64,000 nucleotides of DNA from Fuerstiella sp. GTDB taxonomy: Bacteria; Planctomycetota; Planctomycetia; Planctomycetales; Planctomycetaceae. The notes beneath the pieces were generated by a model. The model had not been told where the DNA came from, did not search any database, and saw nothing but the letters and a program-made list of their open reading frames with translations. The position numbers and the translations under genes were made by a program. Below, piece by piece: positions 18,200 through 27,437 of the stretch. How positions within the stretch are numbered: the first letter of the stretch is position 1; each line of letters opens with the position of its first letter. The DNA lies in the NCBI GenBank assembly GCA_022447225.1, contig JAKVAZ010000012.1:1-64000 (forward strand), given 5' to 3'.

Positions 18200-18430
18200 T
18201 TATGATTTGGAGCCGACATATTCGATCACGTCTCCAACGGTTGCAATCTTGTCGTAGTCTTCATCGGGAATCTTGATGTCGAACTCGTCTTCCAGAGCCA
18301 TCACCAGTTCGACGATATCCAGTGAATCGGCTTTGAGATCGTCAACGAACGAACTCGACCGTGAAATATCTTCCCGCGGAGAGTCGAGTTGATCACTCAC
18401 GATTCCGATAATTTTTTCTTCGTTGGACAC
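18200..18430 (-). CDS. acpP: Acyl carrier protein
   Basis: The 76-residue carrier holds growing acyl chains on a 4'-phosphopantetheine arm attached to S36 in the ADSLDIVEL motif. Helix II acidic residues and the [14 protein letters not shown] segment match the AcpP of fatty acid synthesis. The start is GTG at 18430 with a strong GGAGG 8 nt upstream. It is acidic and has the usual length. The next gene on the same strand is the catalytically dead ketosynthase homologue, not an active fabF. The rest of the fatty acid synthase genes are not in this window. Confidence 0.95.
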   Translation of the reverse strand: MSNEEKIIGIVSDQLDSPREDISRSSSFVDDLKADSLDIVELVMALEDEFDIKIPDEDYDKIATVGDVIEYVGSKS

Positions 18431-19035
18431 TGAAATAACCTCCGTTCAAATCCCGACTGTATGAGCTCGGTAAAGTGTTTGCAGGAACCAGGAATCAAGA
18501 GCCTTCGACGGCTGAGCGGACAATACGAAGCAATCCTGATGCGTCGGGGTAACCGAGTCCTGTCCGTTGAAGACAGGACGCACCGCAGACCGTGAAGCGT
18601 GCGAAGGCGACGAACATATACAGGGTTTATGAAAGCCTGTAAACCCGACGGTGTGCGTGAGATAGGTGATTCAGCGGTCGTTCAGTGGATTGTTCGTGCA
18701 GGTTGTGGTCCGAGTGCCGGACGGCGAAGTCAGTAGTCGGTCCCTGGTAACGTTTTTGCCACGGACGGTATTGAATTTCTTTCGATTCTGGAGGCAATCA
18801 CCGCCAAAACGCCGTGTCGCACTCACTGTTCCGGTCGGCCACTCCTGTGGTGTAGAAAAAATGACCGGTTTTTACGGCACATCGCGAGGCAGGACCAGGC
18901 ACCAGGCAAACCGGATGCCTGCCGGATTCGTCCTGTCCACTGGTGATAAAAATGTACGAAACCGGTCGCAGGCCTGACGCGATTTCGCAGTCCTGCCTGA
19001 TTGTCCGGTACGGCCGTTGTTTTACGCCAGGCAGC
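18431..19035. other. Intergenic, about 600 bp, no supported gene
   Basis: The gap between hisS and acpP on the minus strand; it must include the acpP promoter. A possible RNA hairpin with perfect 8-bp arms GTCCTGTC/GACAGGAC (18557-18564, 18572-18579, 7-nt loop) lies about 130 nt upstream of the acpP start, and near 18620-18650 there is a GGGTTTA/TAAACCC pair. A 103-codon plus-strand frame (18666-18977) looks random. Confidence 0.45.
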
Positions 19036-20367
19036 CTAATCTCCGGTTTCGGAAAGAATTTCGCGAATGGTATCAGCGAGGACTTCAGTGGCGACTTCCG
19101 TCTGATCTCCGGAGTGCATGACTTTGACCTGCCATGTTCCGGCAGCTAACTCGTCTGTGCCGGCAATCAAAGCTAACGCGAATCCCCGTCGATCGGCATA
19201 TTTGAGCTGACGACCGATCTTTCCCTCCTCCGGATAGACTTCCACACCAATTCCGCTGCCACGCAACATTCCGGCGGTTCGCTGATATTCCACCAGATGT
19301 TCCCTGGCAAACATGGTAATCAGCACATTGGCGGGTGTGGATTTTCCGGCTGTCATGCCAAGTTCGTCCATTGCCGCCAGCATTCGATCCAGGCCCAGGC
19401 TTGCTCCAACGCCTGGCAGTTGGCGAGACGTGAATTTTGATGCAAGATCATCGTAGCGACCACCGGAACAGACACTGCCGATTGTCGGAAGGTCATTGAG
19501 AATGGTTTCATAGATGGTTCCTGTATAGTAATCGAGGCCTCTGGCAATCGATACATCCAGACGCACACGGTCTTCCGGAAGTCGGCAGCCACGAACTGTT
19601 TTGAACAGTTCCTCAAGGTGACTCAGTCCTTCTTCACCTGTCGGACTGCCTTTCAGGATACCGTCCAGTTGTGAAAGGACAGCCTCGGGTTTTCCGGTTA
19701 CCTGGGCCATATCCAGCACACCAGCGACGTCGGATGTGCTGAGTTTGACGCGCTCCTGCATCTCAGCGGCGACCGCGTCACGGCCAATTTTGTCCATTTT
19801 GTCGAGGCACCTCAGGATCCCTGATGCAAACTCCTGCAGCTGTCGTTTTTCCAGAAAGCCGTTAAGTACTTTGCGATTGTTGACTCGTACAGTAAAACGA
19901 TCGATGCCGATGGCATCAAACAAATCGTTGATCACCAGCAGGGTTTCAATGTCGGCAGTATTACTGGCAGTGCCGATGGTATCAAAATCACACTGCATGA
20001 ATTCACGGTAACGACCCCGCGCCGGTCGTTCACCGCGCCACACCGGAGCTATATGGTACCGCCGGAACGGTGTGCCAATTTCCTGAATGTGCCTGGCTGC
20101 ATAACGGGCCAGGGGGACGGTGAGATCGAAGCGCATCGCGACATCGCGATCTCCCTGGTCGGTAAATCGAAATACCTGTTTGTCTGACTCCTCACCGCCC
20201 TGACCCACCAACACCTCTGCATATTCCAGCGCCGGTGTGTCAATCGGAGCGAACCCATAGCTGCGATATACTCGGCGTGCCGTATCAACGAGATACTCAC
20301 GGGCAATCATCTGGTCGGGTAAAAAATCACGGAAACCTCGCAGAGGTTTAACATTTTTGCTGGCCAT
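19036..20367 (-). CDS. hisS: Histidyl-tRNA synthetase
   Basis: Charges tRNA-His in the cytoplasm. I place the start at the ATG at 20367, giving MASKNVKPLRGFRDFLP and 443 residues; the frame continues 28 codons upstream without homology. Seen: the class II motif 1 region, motif 2 with YREFMQCDFDTIG, the histidine-specific loop GLDYYTGTIYE, and a C-terminal anticodon-binding domain (from about 340) with GIGVEVYPE and KYADRRGFALALIAG. The motif 2 wording is that of the HisRS subtype shared with eukaryotes and some bacteria. The gene is followed on the minus strand by the ACP gene after a long gap. Confidence 0.95.
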   Translation of the reverse strand: MASKNVKPLRGFRDFLPDQMIAREYLVDTARRVYRSYGFAPIDTPALEYAEVLVGQGGEESDKQVFRFTDQGDRDVAMRFDLTVPLARYAARHIQEIGTPFRRYHIAPVWRGERPARGRYREFMQCDFDTIGTASNTADIETLLVINDLFDAIGIDRFTVRVNNRKVLNGFLEKRQLQEFASGILRCLDKMDKIGRDAVAAEMQERVKLSTSDVAGVLDMAQVTGKPEAVLSQLDGILKGSPTGEEGLSHLEELFKTVRGCRLPEDRVRLDVSIARGLDYYTGTIYETILNDLPTIGSVCSGGRYDDLASKFTSRQLPGVGASLGLDRMLAAMDELGMTAGKSTPANVLITMFAREHLVEYQRTAGMLRGSGIGVEVYPEEGKIGRQLKYADRRGFALALIAGTDELAAGTWQVKVMHSGDQTEVATEVLADTIREILSETGD

Positions 20368-20984
20368 TGACGGTTTGTTCAATTCGCGGACATGTGAGTG
20401 GGGATCAACGGACGTTGCGTGACAGTTTAGCCATCTCTGGAAAATTGGCATTCATTCGTAGGGATTTTGGTCGAGATCCGCAGCGATCGATATCGCCAAT
20501 GCCTTCCATTGAATCTGAATGGCCAAATATAGAGATTTGTTGCTCGGTAACTCAGCGGTGATGGTGCTGAGATAAATATTAGCCAAACCGACAAACAGTC
20601 CGGTTTCCTTTTCGGTGTCTCCCAGGTGTGACAACTGATGTTACATTGCATCACACACTTATGGGATGACGCTGCTGGTATGATATGGTCGTCGGAAGTG
20701 GTGCTGACGGTTACCATTCTGGTGATTGGATCCATCACGGGACTCTGCAGTATGCGGTCACATACAAGTTCAGCGACACAGCCCGAGTCTGCGATTCTTA
20801 CAATTCCTGGAGATACGGCCGTTCCGATGACTATCACATACACATAGTAGAAAGCGAAGCTCGGGCGAATTAGCCTGTCACGGCCTTTCGTCTTACTGAG
20901 ATCCGAAATTGAAACGTCCCGACCGGGCCGCCCCTGGCCGTTTTCAGGCTTCGGGCTTTATGGTCTTTGCCGCGATCATGAATC
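20368..20984. other. Intergenic, about 600 bp, no supported gene
   Basis: The space between truA and hisS. Frames of 60-138 codons on both strands (for example 20427-20843 minus, 20685-20873 plus) overlap each other and none resembles a known protein. I see no clear terminator for truA; a GC-rich stretch at 20920-20945 has only 4-bp symmetry. Confidence 0.45.
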
Positions 20985-21905
20985 TCAGGGGGTTTTGTCG
21001 GGCACTGTGAGTAGCTCAGAAGGATAGTCCACCTCCACAAGGTACAAACCGTGTGCAGGAGCCGTTGTGCCGGCCATGCTGCGATTCTGACTCATAATGA
21101 CTTCACCCAAATATTCTACAGATCGCTGGCCGTTCCCGATTCGCAGCAGTGTGCCCACAATGGCTCGCACCATATTGTAGAGGAACCCGTCAGCTTCGAC
21201 TTCAAAACTGATAAGCGGTGACTGGGGTGCTTCGTGCGGACGGGCATCGGTGGGCCAGAAATCGACCCCGGTCCAAAAGACAGGAGCCGGACAACGCTCA
21301 ATGGTTGCATCCATAATTGTTCGCTCACTGGTCTTTTTGTTGGGATAATTTGTTTCGAAACAGCGAAAGTCATGAGTGCCCCGCAGGGCCTTCAGGGATG
21401 CCACCATCGGCTCAATTTTGATTGCCCGTCGAGTTTGATACACGTGATGACGTAATCCCGGTGGAAGTACCGGGCCGTCCCAGATCAGATAGCGGTAACG
21501 CTTCCGCCTGGCAGAGAATGTGGCATGAAATTCATCGGAGACCCGCACCGATTTTATAATGGTGATGTCTTCCGGCAGGTAACGCTGCAGTCCGCGTCTA
21601 AACTGCTTTGCCGGAATCTTCGACTCAGTCCGGAAACTGGCCACCTGGCCAAGAGCGTGAACGCCGGAGTCCGTACGGCCGGCACAAAGAATTCGCACGG
21701 TTTCGCCTGTGAGCCGGGTAATCGACGACTCAACGCACTGCTGCACAGTGCGACCGTTTGGCTGTACCTGCCATCCGCAGTAATTCGTACCGTCGTAGGC
21801 CACGGTCAGCATGATGTTTTGCGTTGGCATGGGCATTCGACGCATCCCGGCGGAGGTATCGGCAATGTTCGCCTGTGGAGCATTTGACTCATCGGGAATT
21901 GCCAT
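20985..21905 (-). CDS. truA: tRNA pseudouridine synthase A
   Basis: Converts uridines 38-40 of the tRNA anticodon arm to pseudouridine. The 306-residue frame has the family core starting at LTVAYDGTNYCGWQ and the catalytic Asp in the AGRTDSGVHA motif (D79). The RYRYLIWD and F-R-C-F-E segments and the C-terminal FLYNMVRAIVGTLL helix follow. Residues 1-25 precede the conserved core and may not all be translated; methionines at 21, 24 and 26 are alternative starts and none has a clear ribosome-binding site. The 5' end is near the divergent M48 protease gene. Confidence 0.94.
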   Translation of the reverse strand: MAIPDESNAPQANIADTSAGMRRMPMPTQNIMLTVAYDGTNYCGWQVQPNGRTVQQCVESSITRLTGETVRILCAGRTDSGVHALGQVASFRTESKIPAKQFRRGLQRYLPEDITIIKSVRVSDEFHATFSARRKRYRYLIWDGPVLPPGLRHHVYQTRRAIKIEPMVASLKALRGTHDFRCFETNYPNKKTSERTIMDATIERCPAPVFWTGVDFWPTDARPHEAPQSPLISFEVEADGFLYNMVRAIVGTLLRIGNGQRSVEYLGEVIMSQNRSMAGTTAPAHGLYLVEVDYPSELLTVPDKTP

Positions 21906-22041
21906 GTTGACAGAAAATCGGAGGCTGAGGTTCTCTTGCGGAACTCTGCACTACAGCAATAAATTGCTGATAACTCGTTGGTTCAGCTGGTCAGCACTTG
22001 AACTGACTCAGGGACCTGTACGCAATCACACGGATGTGACA

Positions 22042-22878
22042 ATGCCTGGATTACGACACTCATCGGTAGGATTGTTGTTTCTGCTTTTCTTTGTCGGCCT
22101 GTCCGGCGCAATCATGTTTGTGGGGTGTTCCTCTGTACCGGTGACAGGTCGACGTCAGCTGTTGACGATTTCGGAGGCTGAGGAAAACCAACTGGGGTTA
22201 ACAGCGTACAAAGAGGTTCTGGAAAAAGAACCTCTTTCAAGGAACGACCGGTACAATCAACTGGTGCAGCGAGTGGGAAACCGAATTGCCACCGTGGCCG
22301 ATCGTCCGGGTTTTGACTGGGAATTCAAGGTCATCGAATCCGACACTCAAAATGCATTCTGTCTTCCTGGAGGCAAAGTCGCCGTTTATACCGGAATGCT
22401 GTCGGTCTGTCAGACGGAAGCCGGTTTAGCTGTTGTGATGTCTCACGAAGTTGCCCACGCCATCGCTCGTCATGGTGGGGAACGTATGAGTCACAAGATG
22501 GCGCAGAATCTGGGTCAGCAGGCCGTCGGACGACTACTACAGGATCAGGATGACCAAAAGAAAAAGATTGCCCTGACTGCGTTCAGCATTGGATCTGAAT
22601 ACGGTGCCATCCTGCCCTACAGTCGCAAACATGAGCTGGAAGCCGACTCCATCGGGATCAGATTAATGGCAGAAGCTGGCTACGATCCGTCCGCCGCTCC
22701 TGAGTTTTGGGAACGCTTTGCAGGTCTTAAGGGGGGAGACAGTCCCTTGGAATTCATGTCGACCCATCCCTCGGATTCCAGACGCTCCCAAAGTCTGCGG
22801 GAACGTTTACCTGAGGCCATGCGGCTCTATGAACAGGCGGATAAGAAATACGGTCTGGGAGAGTCCATCGATCAGTAG
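22042..22878 (+). CDS. M48 family metalloprotease, probable lipoprotein (BepA/LoiP-like)
   Basis: A zinc endopeptidase predicted to act in the cell envelope. The chosen ATG gives 278 residues and a signal sequence with a hydrophobic core and a lipobox-like FVGC (C29), followed by the SSVPVTGRRQL segment common in this family. Seen: HEVAH at 135-139 (two zinc ligands and the catalytic Glu) and HELEAD near 197-202 carrying the third ligand (E200). The STHPSDSRR motif lies near the C-terminus. No TPR domain is present, so it resembles the short LoiP/YcaL form more than BepA. The open frame extends upstream into the truA coding region, which argues against earlier starts. Ribosome-binding signal is weak. 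Confidence 0.9.
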   Translation: MPGLRHSSVGLLFLLFFVGLSGAIMFVGCSSVPVTGRRQLLTISEAEENQLGLTAYKEVLEKEPLSRNDRYNQLVQRVGNRIATVADRPGFDWEFKVIESDTQNAFCLPGGKVAVYTGMLSVCQTEAGLAVVMSHEVAHAIARHGGERMSHKMAQNLGQQAVGRLLQDQDDQKKKIALTAFSIGSEYGAILPYSRKHELEADSIGIRLMAEAGYDPSAAPEFWERFAGLKGGDSPLEFMSTHPSDSRRSQSLRERLPEAMRLYEQADKKYGLGESIDQ

Positions 22879-23416
22879 TTACCGGATGACTACGGTCCGT
22901 CAATTCCGGTTGCCCGTTGTTACACACACTCAAACGTGGGCGGTGCAGACGGCCATGGAACCGTCTGCATCGATATTTCCACAAAACACAGGCGGCGTGT
23001 TGCTGCGGACAGATGTTTTGGTGGACTCCAGGTGCTGGTCTCGGATGCCGGCAACTGGATTTGTGTGTCGGAATACTGAGTCTCTCGAGCCTTACTTACC
23101 AGCCAGTTGACTTTTTGATCTCTGCGACTAATCTTCGCGACATCATCTCGATGGCGCATCGCGGGTGGTGGTGTCAATTAGACCGCATCAGTCCGTGTCT
23201 TTGTTGTCACGGTGGTGGAGCAAAAGGTCCAGTTTGGGAGTGAAACGGTCAATTTGATCCCTGTCTGTCACATTTTGTCAGAACACAACGCGACACAGTC
23301 AAACGGAAAACGGCTTATTTCCTCATCGCAATCTGCTATGAAAGCCACAACATTCCAGGGATGGTGCCAGCCCCGGCTTGCCTCGCCGGAGAGAACCGCA
23401 GGATGGGAGCTAGCGC
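22879..23416. other. Intergenic, about 540 bp, no supported gene
   Basis: The region between the M48 protease and the sigma54 activator. Several short frames on both strands have no recognisable content. A GGGAG ribosome-binding site for the downstream gene is at its right end (about 23405). I looked for a sigma54 -24/-12 promoter and found no convincing one. Confidence 0.45.
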
Positions 23417-25393
23417 ATGTCTAACAACGAGATACAATGGATTCGTGTGGAGGACACGTTTCAACCCGACAAAACCAGCGAACTTCCGGCACTGTTGGAA
23501 CTGTTTGGCCGGCTGCAGGGAGCTGCCGTAAATGCCACGGATGTTCTCGAATTTCTTGAAAACCAGTGTGCTGTGTTTGCTGGTGAACTTAATGCAACCT
23601 GGCTGGCGATTGTTCGGCGAGTTCCTGGACCCGACTGGGAAACGGTTGCCGAGTTTGGTCGTGCTCCGGAGACATGTCCCTTTCAGCTTTGGGATTCTGT
23701 GTCTGAGCGGGAGTGTGTTGGTTTTCTGACATCCTCAGTGTGTCAGTTTGCTCTACCGATCACTGATTGTGGCGTAGGGCGGCTGATTGTGGGTTGTAGT
23801 CGCAGAAGTGTGGCAGAACTGGGTTTGCCCATAACTATGCTTGTCCGGGGCATGAACATTGCGATTCCCCTGGCGCTGCGACAGGGAGAGTCATACAGAC
23901 AGGTGGATCGTTTGCGGTCCACGCTGGATATTGCATCACGCCTGTCCGTGAACGAGGAAACAGCGCCGCTGCTGGAACTTATCGCGGCAGAGGCAGCCCG
24001 ACTGCTGGATTGTGATCGCAGCAGTATCTTTCTGTGGGATCGGGAAAGAGATGAGGTTGAGGCTCGACCGGCTCTCGGAGTCCCTGGTTCCTCTCTTCGG
24101 GTTCCGGCCAGCGAAGGAATCGTGGGCGAGACATTGAGAACGGGATCTGCAGTAACCGTCAATGACGCTTATGCTGATCCTCGTTTCAATCAGGCGGTGG
24201 ATCGTGATAGCGGCTATCGCACTCGCAATCTTGTCTGTGTGCCCCTGAAGGACTCCGACGGCACAATCGTAGGAGCGTTTGAGGGAATTAACCGAAATCA
24301 TGCCCTCGATTTTACGTCGGAAGACGTTGAATGTCTGCAGCAACTCGGTACTCAGGCCGCTGTTGCACTGCGCAACCTGCGGGAACGCAGTCTTCTTCAT
24401 CGGAGTCGGGACCAGTTGGCAGAGCGGGTGACAAGCGCCGTTGAGATCATTGGCGAAAGTTCTGCCATTAGTGCACTTCGGGATACGATTCGTCGACTGG
24501 CGTCGACCGACCTTCCGGTATTGATTTTAGGTGAAAGTGGAACCGGAAAGGAGGTTGCGGCGCAGAGTCTGCACTATCAGGGAGATCGGGCTCTGTCTCC
24601 GTTTGTTGCGGTAAACTGTGCTGCTCTCACAGAGAGCCTGCTGGAAAGTGAACTGTTTGGACATGAACAGGGGGCGTTTACAGATGCTCGGGATACCCGA
24701 AAGGGTAAATTCGAACTCGCCGATGGAGGAACACTTTTTCTGGACGAAATTGGAGACATGAGTCCCGGTGGTCAGGCCAAACTTCTCAGAGTGCTTGAAC
24801 AAAAACTGATCACACGCGTCGGTGGATCTCAGGCCATACCGATTGACGTCCGCATCATCGCGGCCACAAACGCGAATCTGCCAGAATCTGTGCGGGAAAA
24901 ACGCTTTCGTGAGGACCTGTATTATCGATTGAGTGTGGTCACGCTGGACCTGCCGGCTCTGCGCGACCGACCTGAGGATATTCTCCCGCTTGCGGAATAT
25001 TTCATTGCCGGGTTTTCCGCTCAGGCCAGACGGGCTGATCTTCAGTTTACCAACGAAGCCCGTCGTCGTTTGCAGACTCATCAGTGGCCGGGAAACATTC
25101 GTGAACTGCGAAATCTCATGGAACGTGTTGCTTTTCTGTGTCCGAACGACAAAGTGGATGTTGATGATCTGGCTTTCATTCTCAGTCCGGAAGACGAAAC
25201 CGGAAAACTTCCGTCACTGGAACTGGGTCTCGAGAAGGCCACACGTGCATTTCAGAGAGATTTCATCAGACGCAGTATTCACCAGGTGAAGGAGAACATG
25301 ACGGAGGCCGCCAAACTGCTGGGTCTGCATCGCTCGAATCTTTACCGAAAGATGAAACAACTGGGCATGTCTGAAGTGGACGGTGAGGAGTAA
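23417..25393 (+). CDS. Sigma54-dependent transcriptional activator with GAF sensor domain
   Basis: An enhancer-binding protein of 658 residues that would remodel sigma54-RNA polymerase at -24/-12 promoters. Order: a divergent N-terminal region (about 25-150, possibly a degenerate GAF), a clear GAF domain (about 180-320), AAA+ domain (about 345-570) and a Fis-type HTH at the C-terminus (about 625-650, [18 protein letters not shown]). Seen: Walker A GESGTGKE (372-379), Walker [12 protein letters not shown] (437-447), R-finger region [10 protein letters not shown]. The sigma54-contact loop is GAFTDA (419-424) instead of GAFTGA. There is no receiver domain, so input probably comes through the GAF domain. 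It is followed by two membrane-protein genes that overlap in TAATG and GTGA junctions, making a tight operon. Confidence 0.93.
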   Translation: MSNNEIQWIRVEDTFQPDKTSELPALLELFGRLQGAAVNATDVLEFLENQCAVFAGELNATWLAIVRRVPGPDWETVAEFGRAPETCPFQLWDSVSERECVGFLTSSVCQFALPITDCGVGRLIVGCSRRSVAELGLPITMLVRGMNIAIPLALRQGESYRQVDRLRSTLDIASRLSVNEETAPLLELIAAEAARLLDCDRSSIFLWDRERDEVEARPALGVPGSSLRVPASEGIVGETLRTGSAVTVNDAYADPRFNQAVDRDSGYRTRNLVCVPLKDSDGTIVGAFEGINRNHALDFTSEDVECLQQLGTQAAVALRNLRERSLLHRSRDQLAERVTSAVEIIGESSAISALRDTIRRLASTDLPVLILGESGTGKEVAAQSLHYQGDRALSPFVAVNCAALTESLLESELFGHEQGAFTDARDTRKGKFELADGGTLFLDEIGDMSPGGQAKLLRVLEQKLITRVGGSQAIPIDVRIIAATNANLPESVREKRFREDLYYRLSVVTLDLPALRDRPEDILPLAEYFIAGFSAQARRADLQFTNEARRRLQTHQWPGNIRELRNLMERVAFLCPNDKVDVDDLAFILSPEDETGKLPSLELGLEKATRAFQRDFIRRSIHQVKENMTEAAKLLGLHRSNLYRKMKQLGMSEVDGEE

Positions 25394-25791
25394 TGTCTGT
25401 GGGGGCACTGCCAGATCAAACTCAGCGATCTTCCCGGGAACCTGGCGTCATTGCACAGTGGAGATCGAATCAACCGGGATTTTTTGGATTGGTTCTGAGC
25501 TTCATCCAGCTTCTGATGCACGGACTTTGGCTGGGGATTACTGAAAGTGCTGTCGGCCGTCGCGTATTCAGCGATGTGGCATCCAGTCCCGGGCAGCGCT
25601 GGCTGATCGTAGGACTGCTGATTATCAGTTGTGTCGCAACTCTCTCGGCACTGTTTTTTTCCATCTACGGCAGTGTCAGCGCTGAACCTAAAACTCCCGC
25701 CATTGTGGGGTTGATCCTGTCATTTTTCACCGGTGCGTTTCTGACCTTCGTGTTCCTGCTCACAGCCCTGGCCGCTGGAGCTCAGCAGTGA
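25393..25791 (+). CDS. Small membrane protein of unknown function, coupled to the sigma54 activator
   Basis: A 132-residue protein whose ATG overlaps the activator stop codon (TAATG), so translation is probably coupled. Seen: a polar N-terminus of about 28 residues, then three hydrophobic segments (about 29-48, 72-93, 102-127) and an Ala/Gly-rich end. No known domain recognised. It and the next gene share a plan of polar N-terminus followed by hydrophobic helices, and could be a small membrane complex. A link to the signal sensed by the activator is inference from gene order only. Confidence 0.75.
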   Translation: MSVGALPDQTQRSSREPGVIAQWRSNQPGFFGLVLSFIQLLMHGLWLGITESAVGRRVFSDVASSPGQRWLIVGLLIISCVATLSALFFSIYGSVSAEPKTPAIVGLILSFFTGAFLTFVFLLTALAAGAQQ

Positions 25792-26315
25792 ACAGTTCCA
25801 CGCGTCCGCCGGATGCGAACGTCAGTGTCCGAACGGCTGCTGAAACGGCCGGCAACACAGTTGCTACGATCGGTTTAATTCTCACATTGCTGGCCGGACT
25901 GTTGTGTGCGCTGTTGTTCGTGGCCGCGACTCAGCTTCCGGAGCAGAATGATTCATCAAGGTTATCTGAGGGAATGCCTGGAGATGTCCGGTCAGGCGGC
26001 GGCAGCGGTCAGGATTTGCGGTCAACTGAGGTTCCTGAATTCAATCCGGAAATGGACGAACAGTTAGCGGTGCATGCGGAACTCACCAGGGCAGCGCTTG
26101 AAGGGCAACGTTTTCAGGTGTTGCTGCTGGGAATTGCGACATTCGTACTGAATCTCACGGGACTGGTGTTGTGTGTGATCGGTTTGTTTGTTCCAAATCG
26201 ACCGAAGACTGTCGCGATATGCGGGACCGTCCTTTCGGTGCTTCTTTTTGCGGGCGTCTTTGGCGTGATCGCGGTAGGAGCATTGCTTGATCCGGTGACC
26301 ACCGCTGCAGGTTGA
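25788..26315 (+). CDS. Small membrane protein of unknown function
   Basis: A 175-residue protein starting with GTG at 25788, overlapping the previous stop by 4 nt (GTGA). Seen: a Thr/Ala-rich N-terminus, a first helix (about 22-46), a soluble loop rich in acidic residues and Gly (about 47-100), then two further hydrophobic helices (about 105-130 and 138-165). No family recognised. It closes the operon led by the sigma54 activator and is convergent with hemH, about 110 nt away. Confidence 0.72.
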   Translation: MNSSTRPPDANVSVRTAAETAGNTVATIGLILTLLAGLLCALLFVAATQLPEQNDSSRLSEGMPGDVRSGGGSGQDLRSTEVPEFNPEMDEQLAVHAELTRAALEGQRFQVLLLGIATFVLNLTGLVLCVIGLFVPNRPKTVAICGTVLSVLLFAGVFGVIAVGALLDPVTTAAG

Positions 26316-26423
26316 GGTGGAAAGTTTCTGTGAACCGGGTAGATGTTCGTTGCCCGTTACAATACCTGTGGTGGCACTGCGACTGCCCGGATCCGCTTGC
26401 GGCCTTTGGGTCCCGAACCGACT

Positions 26424-27437
26424 TCACGCCGGACGTCCGGAGAAGCAACAATCCTCAGGACAAACATCATGATTCGCCGGAAACCGGCCGATCGCTTCCC
26501 GTTCTGTGCCGCTGAGTCGCTCCTGAAACAGTTTGCGTACCATCCTGATGAATTGTGGGTGGATTCCCGGGGTGGAAGCACGACGCATATTGATGTTCAG
26601 GCGTTCACAGACGTTGCGAGCTTCGGTGTCCAGATCGAACAGGACTTCCATGTGATCTGAGATGAAGCCAATAGGTGAGAGGACCAGATCGCAAATGCCT
26701 TGACTGTGAAGTGTTTCGATGAAGTCGCAAATGTCGGGATCCAGCCACGGATCCTGAGGGCGTCCGCTGCGACTCTGGTACACAAGTGCCCATTTGTCTG
26801 TCGGCAGATCCAGATGGTTTGCGACCAGAGAGCAGCTTTCACGCAGCTGTTGCTCATAGTCACAGGCAGCGGCCATCCCGCTTGGAATGCTGTGGGCTGT
26901 GAATACGACCATCGGCAAATGGTTGAGATCCAGTGCGACAATTGCCTGATGAACACAGTCCGCAACGACTTCGATGAAATCCGGATGGTTGTAGAACACT
27001 CTGAGCTTGTCGACCTTGATTTCGTCCGCGTCAACTGCGGATCGGAATCGGATAACGTCCTCACGGTACTGACGACATCCCGAATAGCTGCTGAATGCGG
27101 ACGTCACGAAACTCAAGACTCGCTTTACTCCATGGTCCTGCATCTCCTGGAATGTTGCATCCAGCATTGGGTTCCAGTTGCGGTTACCCCAGTAAATAGG
27201 AAGATCGATATGGTGTGTCTGTAGTTCCTGCTTCAGAGCGGCAATCAGGTCACGACACTGTTGATTAATGGGGCTTATCCCGCCGAACTTTCGGTAGTGG
27301 TCGGCCACCTCAAGCAGACGTTGACGAGGCACGTTACGACCGCGCAGTACATTCTCAAGAAAGGGAATGACATCGTCCTGGTGTTCCGGACCACCGAAGG
27401 ACTGAATCAACAGTGCGTCATAATGTTCAATCTGCAT
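26424..27437 (-). CDS. hemH: Ferrochelatase, actinobacterial-like coproporphyrin type, with Fe-S-type cysteines
   Basis: Inserts Fe2+ into a porphyrin at the end of heme synthesis. The ATG at 27437 is preferred over the adjacent TTG because GTGGA lies upstream; this gives 337 residues. Seen: catalytic His H182 in TAHSIP and Glu E264 in SDHMEVLFDLD. The N-terminus (ALLIQSFGGPE, then FLENVLRGRNVPRQRL) reads like actinobacterial coproporphyrin ferrochelatases. It also has C161 and a C-terminal C-x3-CC (C326, C330, C331), the arrangement expected for the [2Fe-2S] cluster known in actinobacterial enzymes. Product specificity (coproheme versus protoheme) is inferred from similarity. It diverges from rpsD; a 21-bp palindrome lies between them. 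Confidence 0.92.
   Translation of the reverse strand: MQIEHYDALLIQSFGGPEHQDDVIPFLENVLRGRNVPRQRLLEVADHYRKFGGISPINQQCRDLIAALKQELQTHHIDLPIYWGNRNWNPMLDATFQEMQDHGVKRVLSFVTSAFSSYSGCRQYREDVIRFRSAVDADEIKVDKLRVFYNHPDFIEVVADCVHQAIVALDLNHLPMVVFTAHSIPSGMAAACDYEQQLRESCSLVANHLDLPTDKWALVYQSRSGRPQDPWLDPDICDFIETLHSQGICDLVLSPIGFISDHMEVLFDLDTEARNVCERLNINMRRASTPGIHPQFIRMVRKLFQERLSGTEREAIGRFPANHDVCPEDCCFSGRPA

Noticed and set aside
18666-18977. 103-codon plus-strand frame upstream of hisS/acpP
   Set aside because: Basic, low-complexity sequence with no family resemblance and a poor start context.
20427-20843. 138-codon minus-strand frame between truA and hisS
   Set aside because: It overlaps the hisS 5' region and other random frames, is rich in Cys/Ser/Arg, and has no recognisable domain or ribosome-binding site.
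21811-22041. N-terminal extension of the M48 protease frame
   Set aside because: It overlaps the truA coding region in antisense and the internal ATG gives a proper lipoprotein signal.
26373-26390. A TGGCAC-N5-CTGC stretch resembling a sigma54 promoter
   Set aside because: The -12 element lacks the TTGC consensus, and the site faces the 3' end of hemH with no plus-strand gene soon after.
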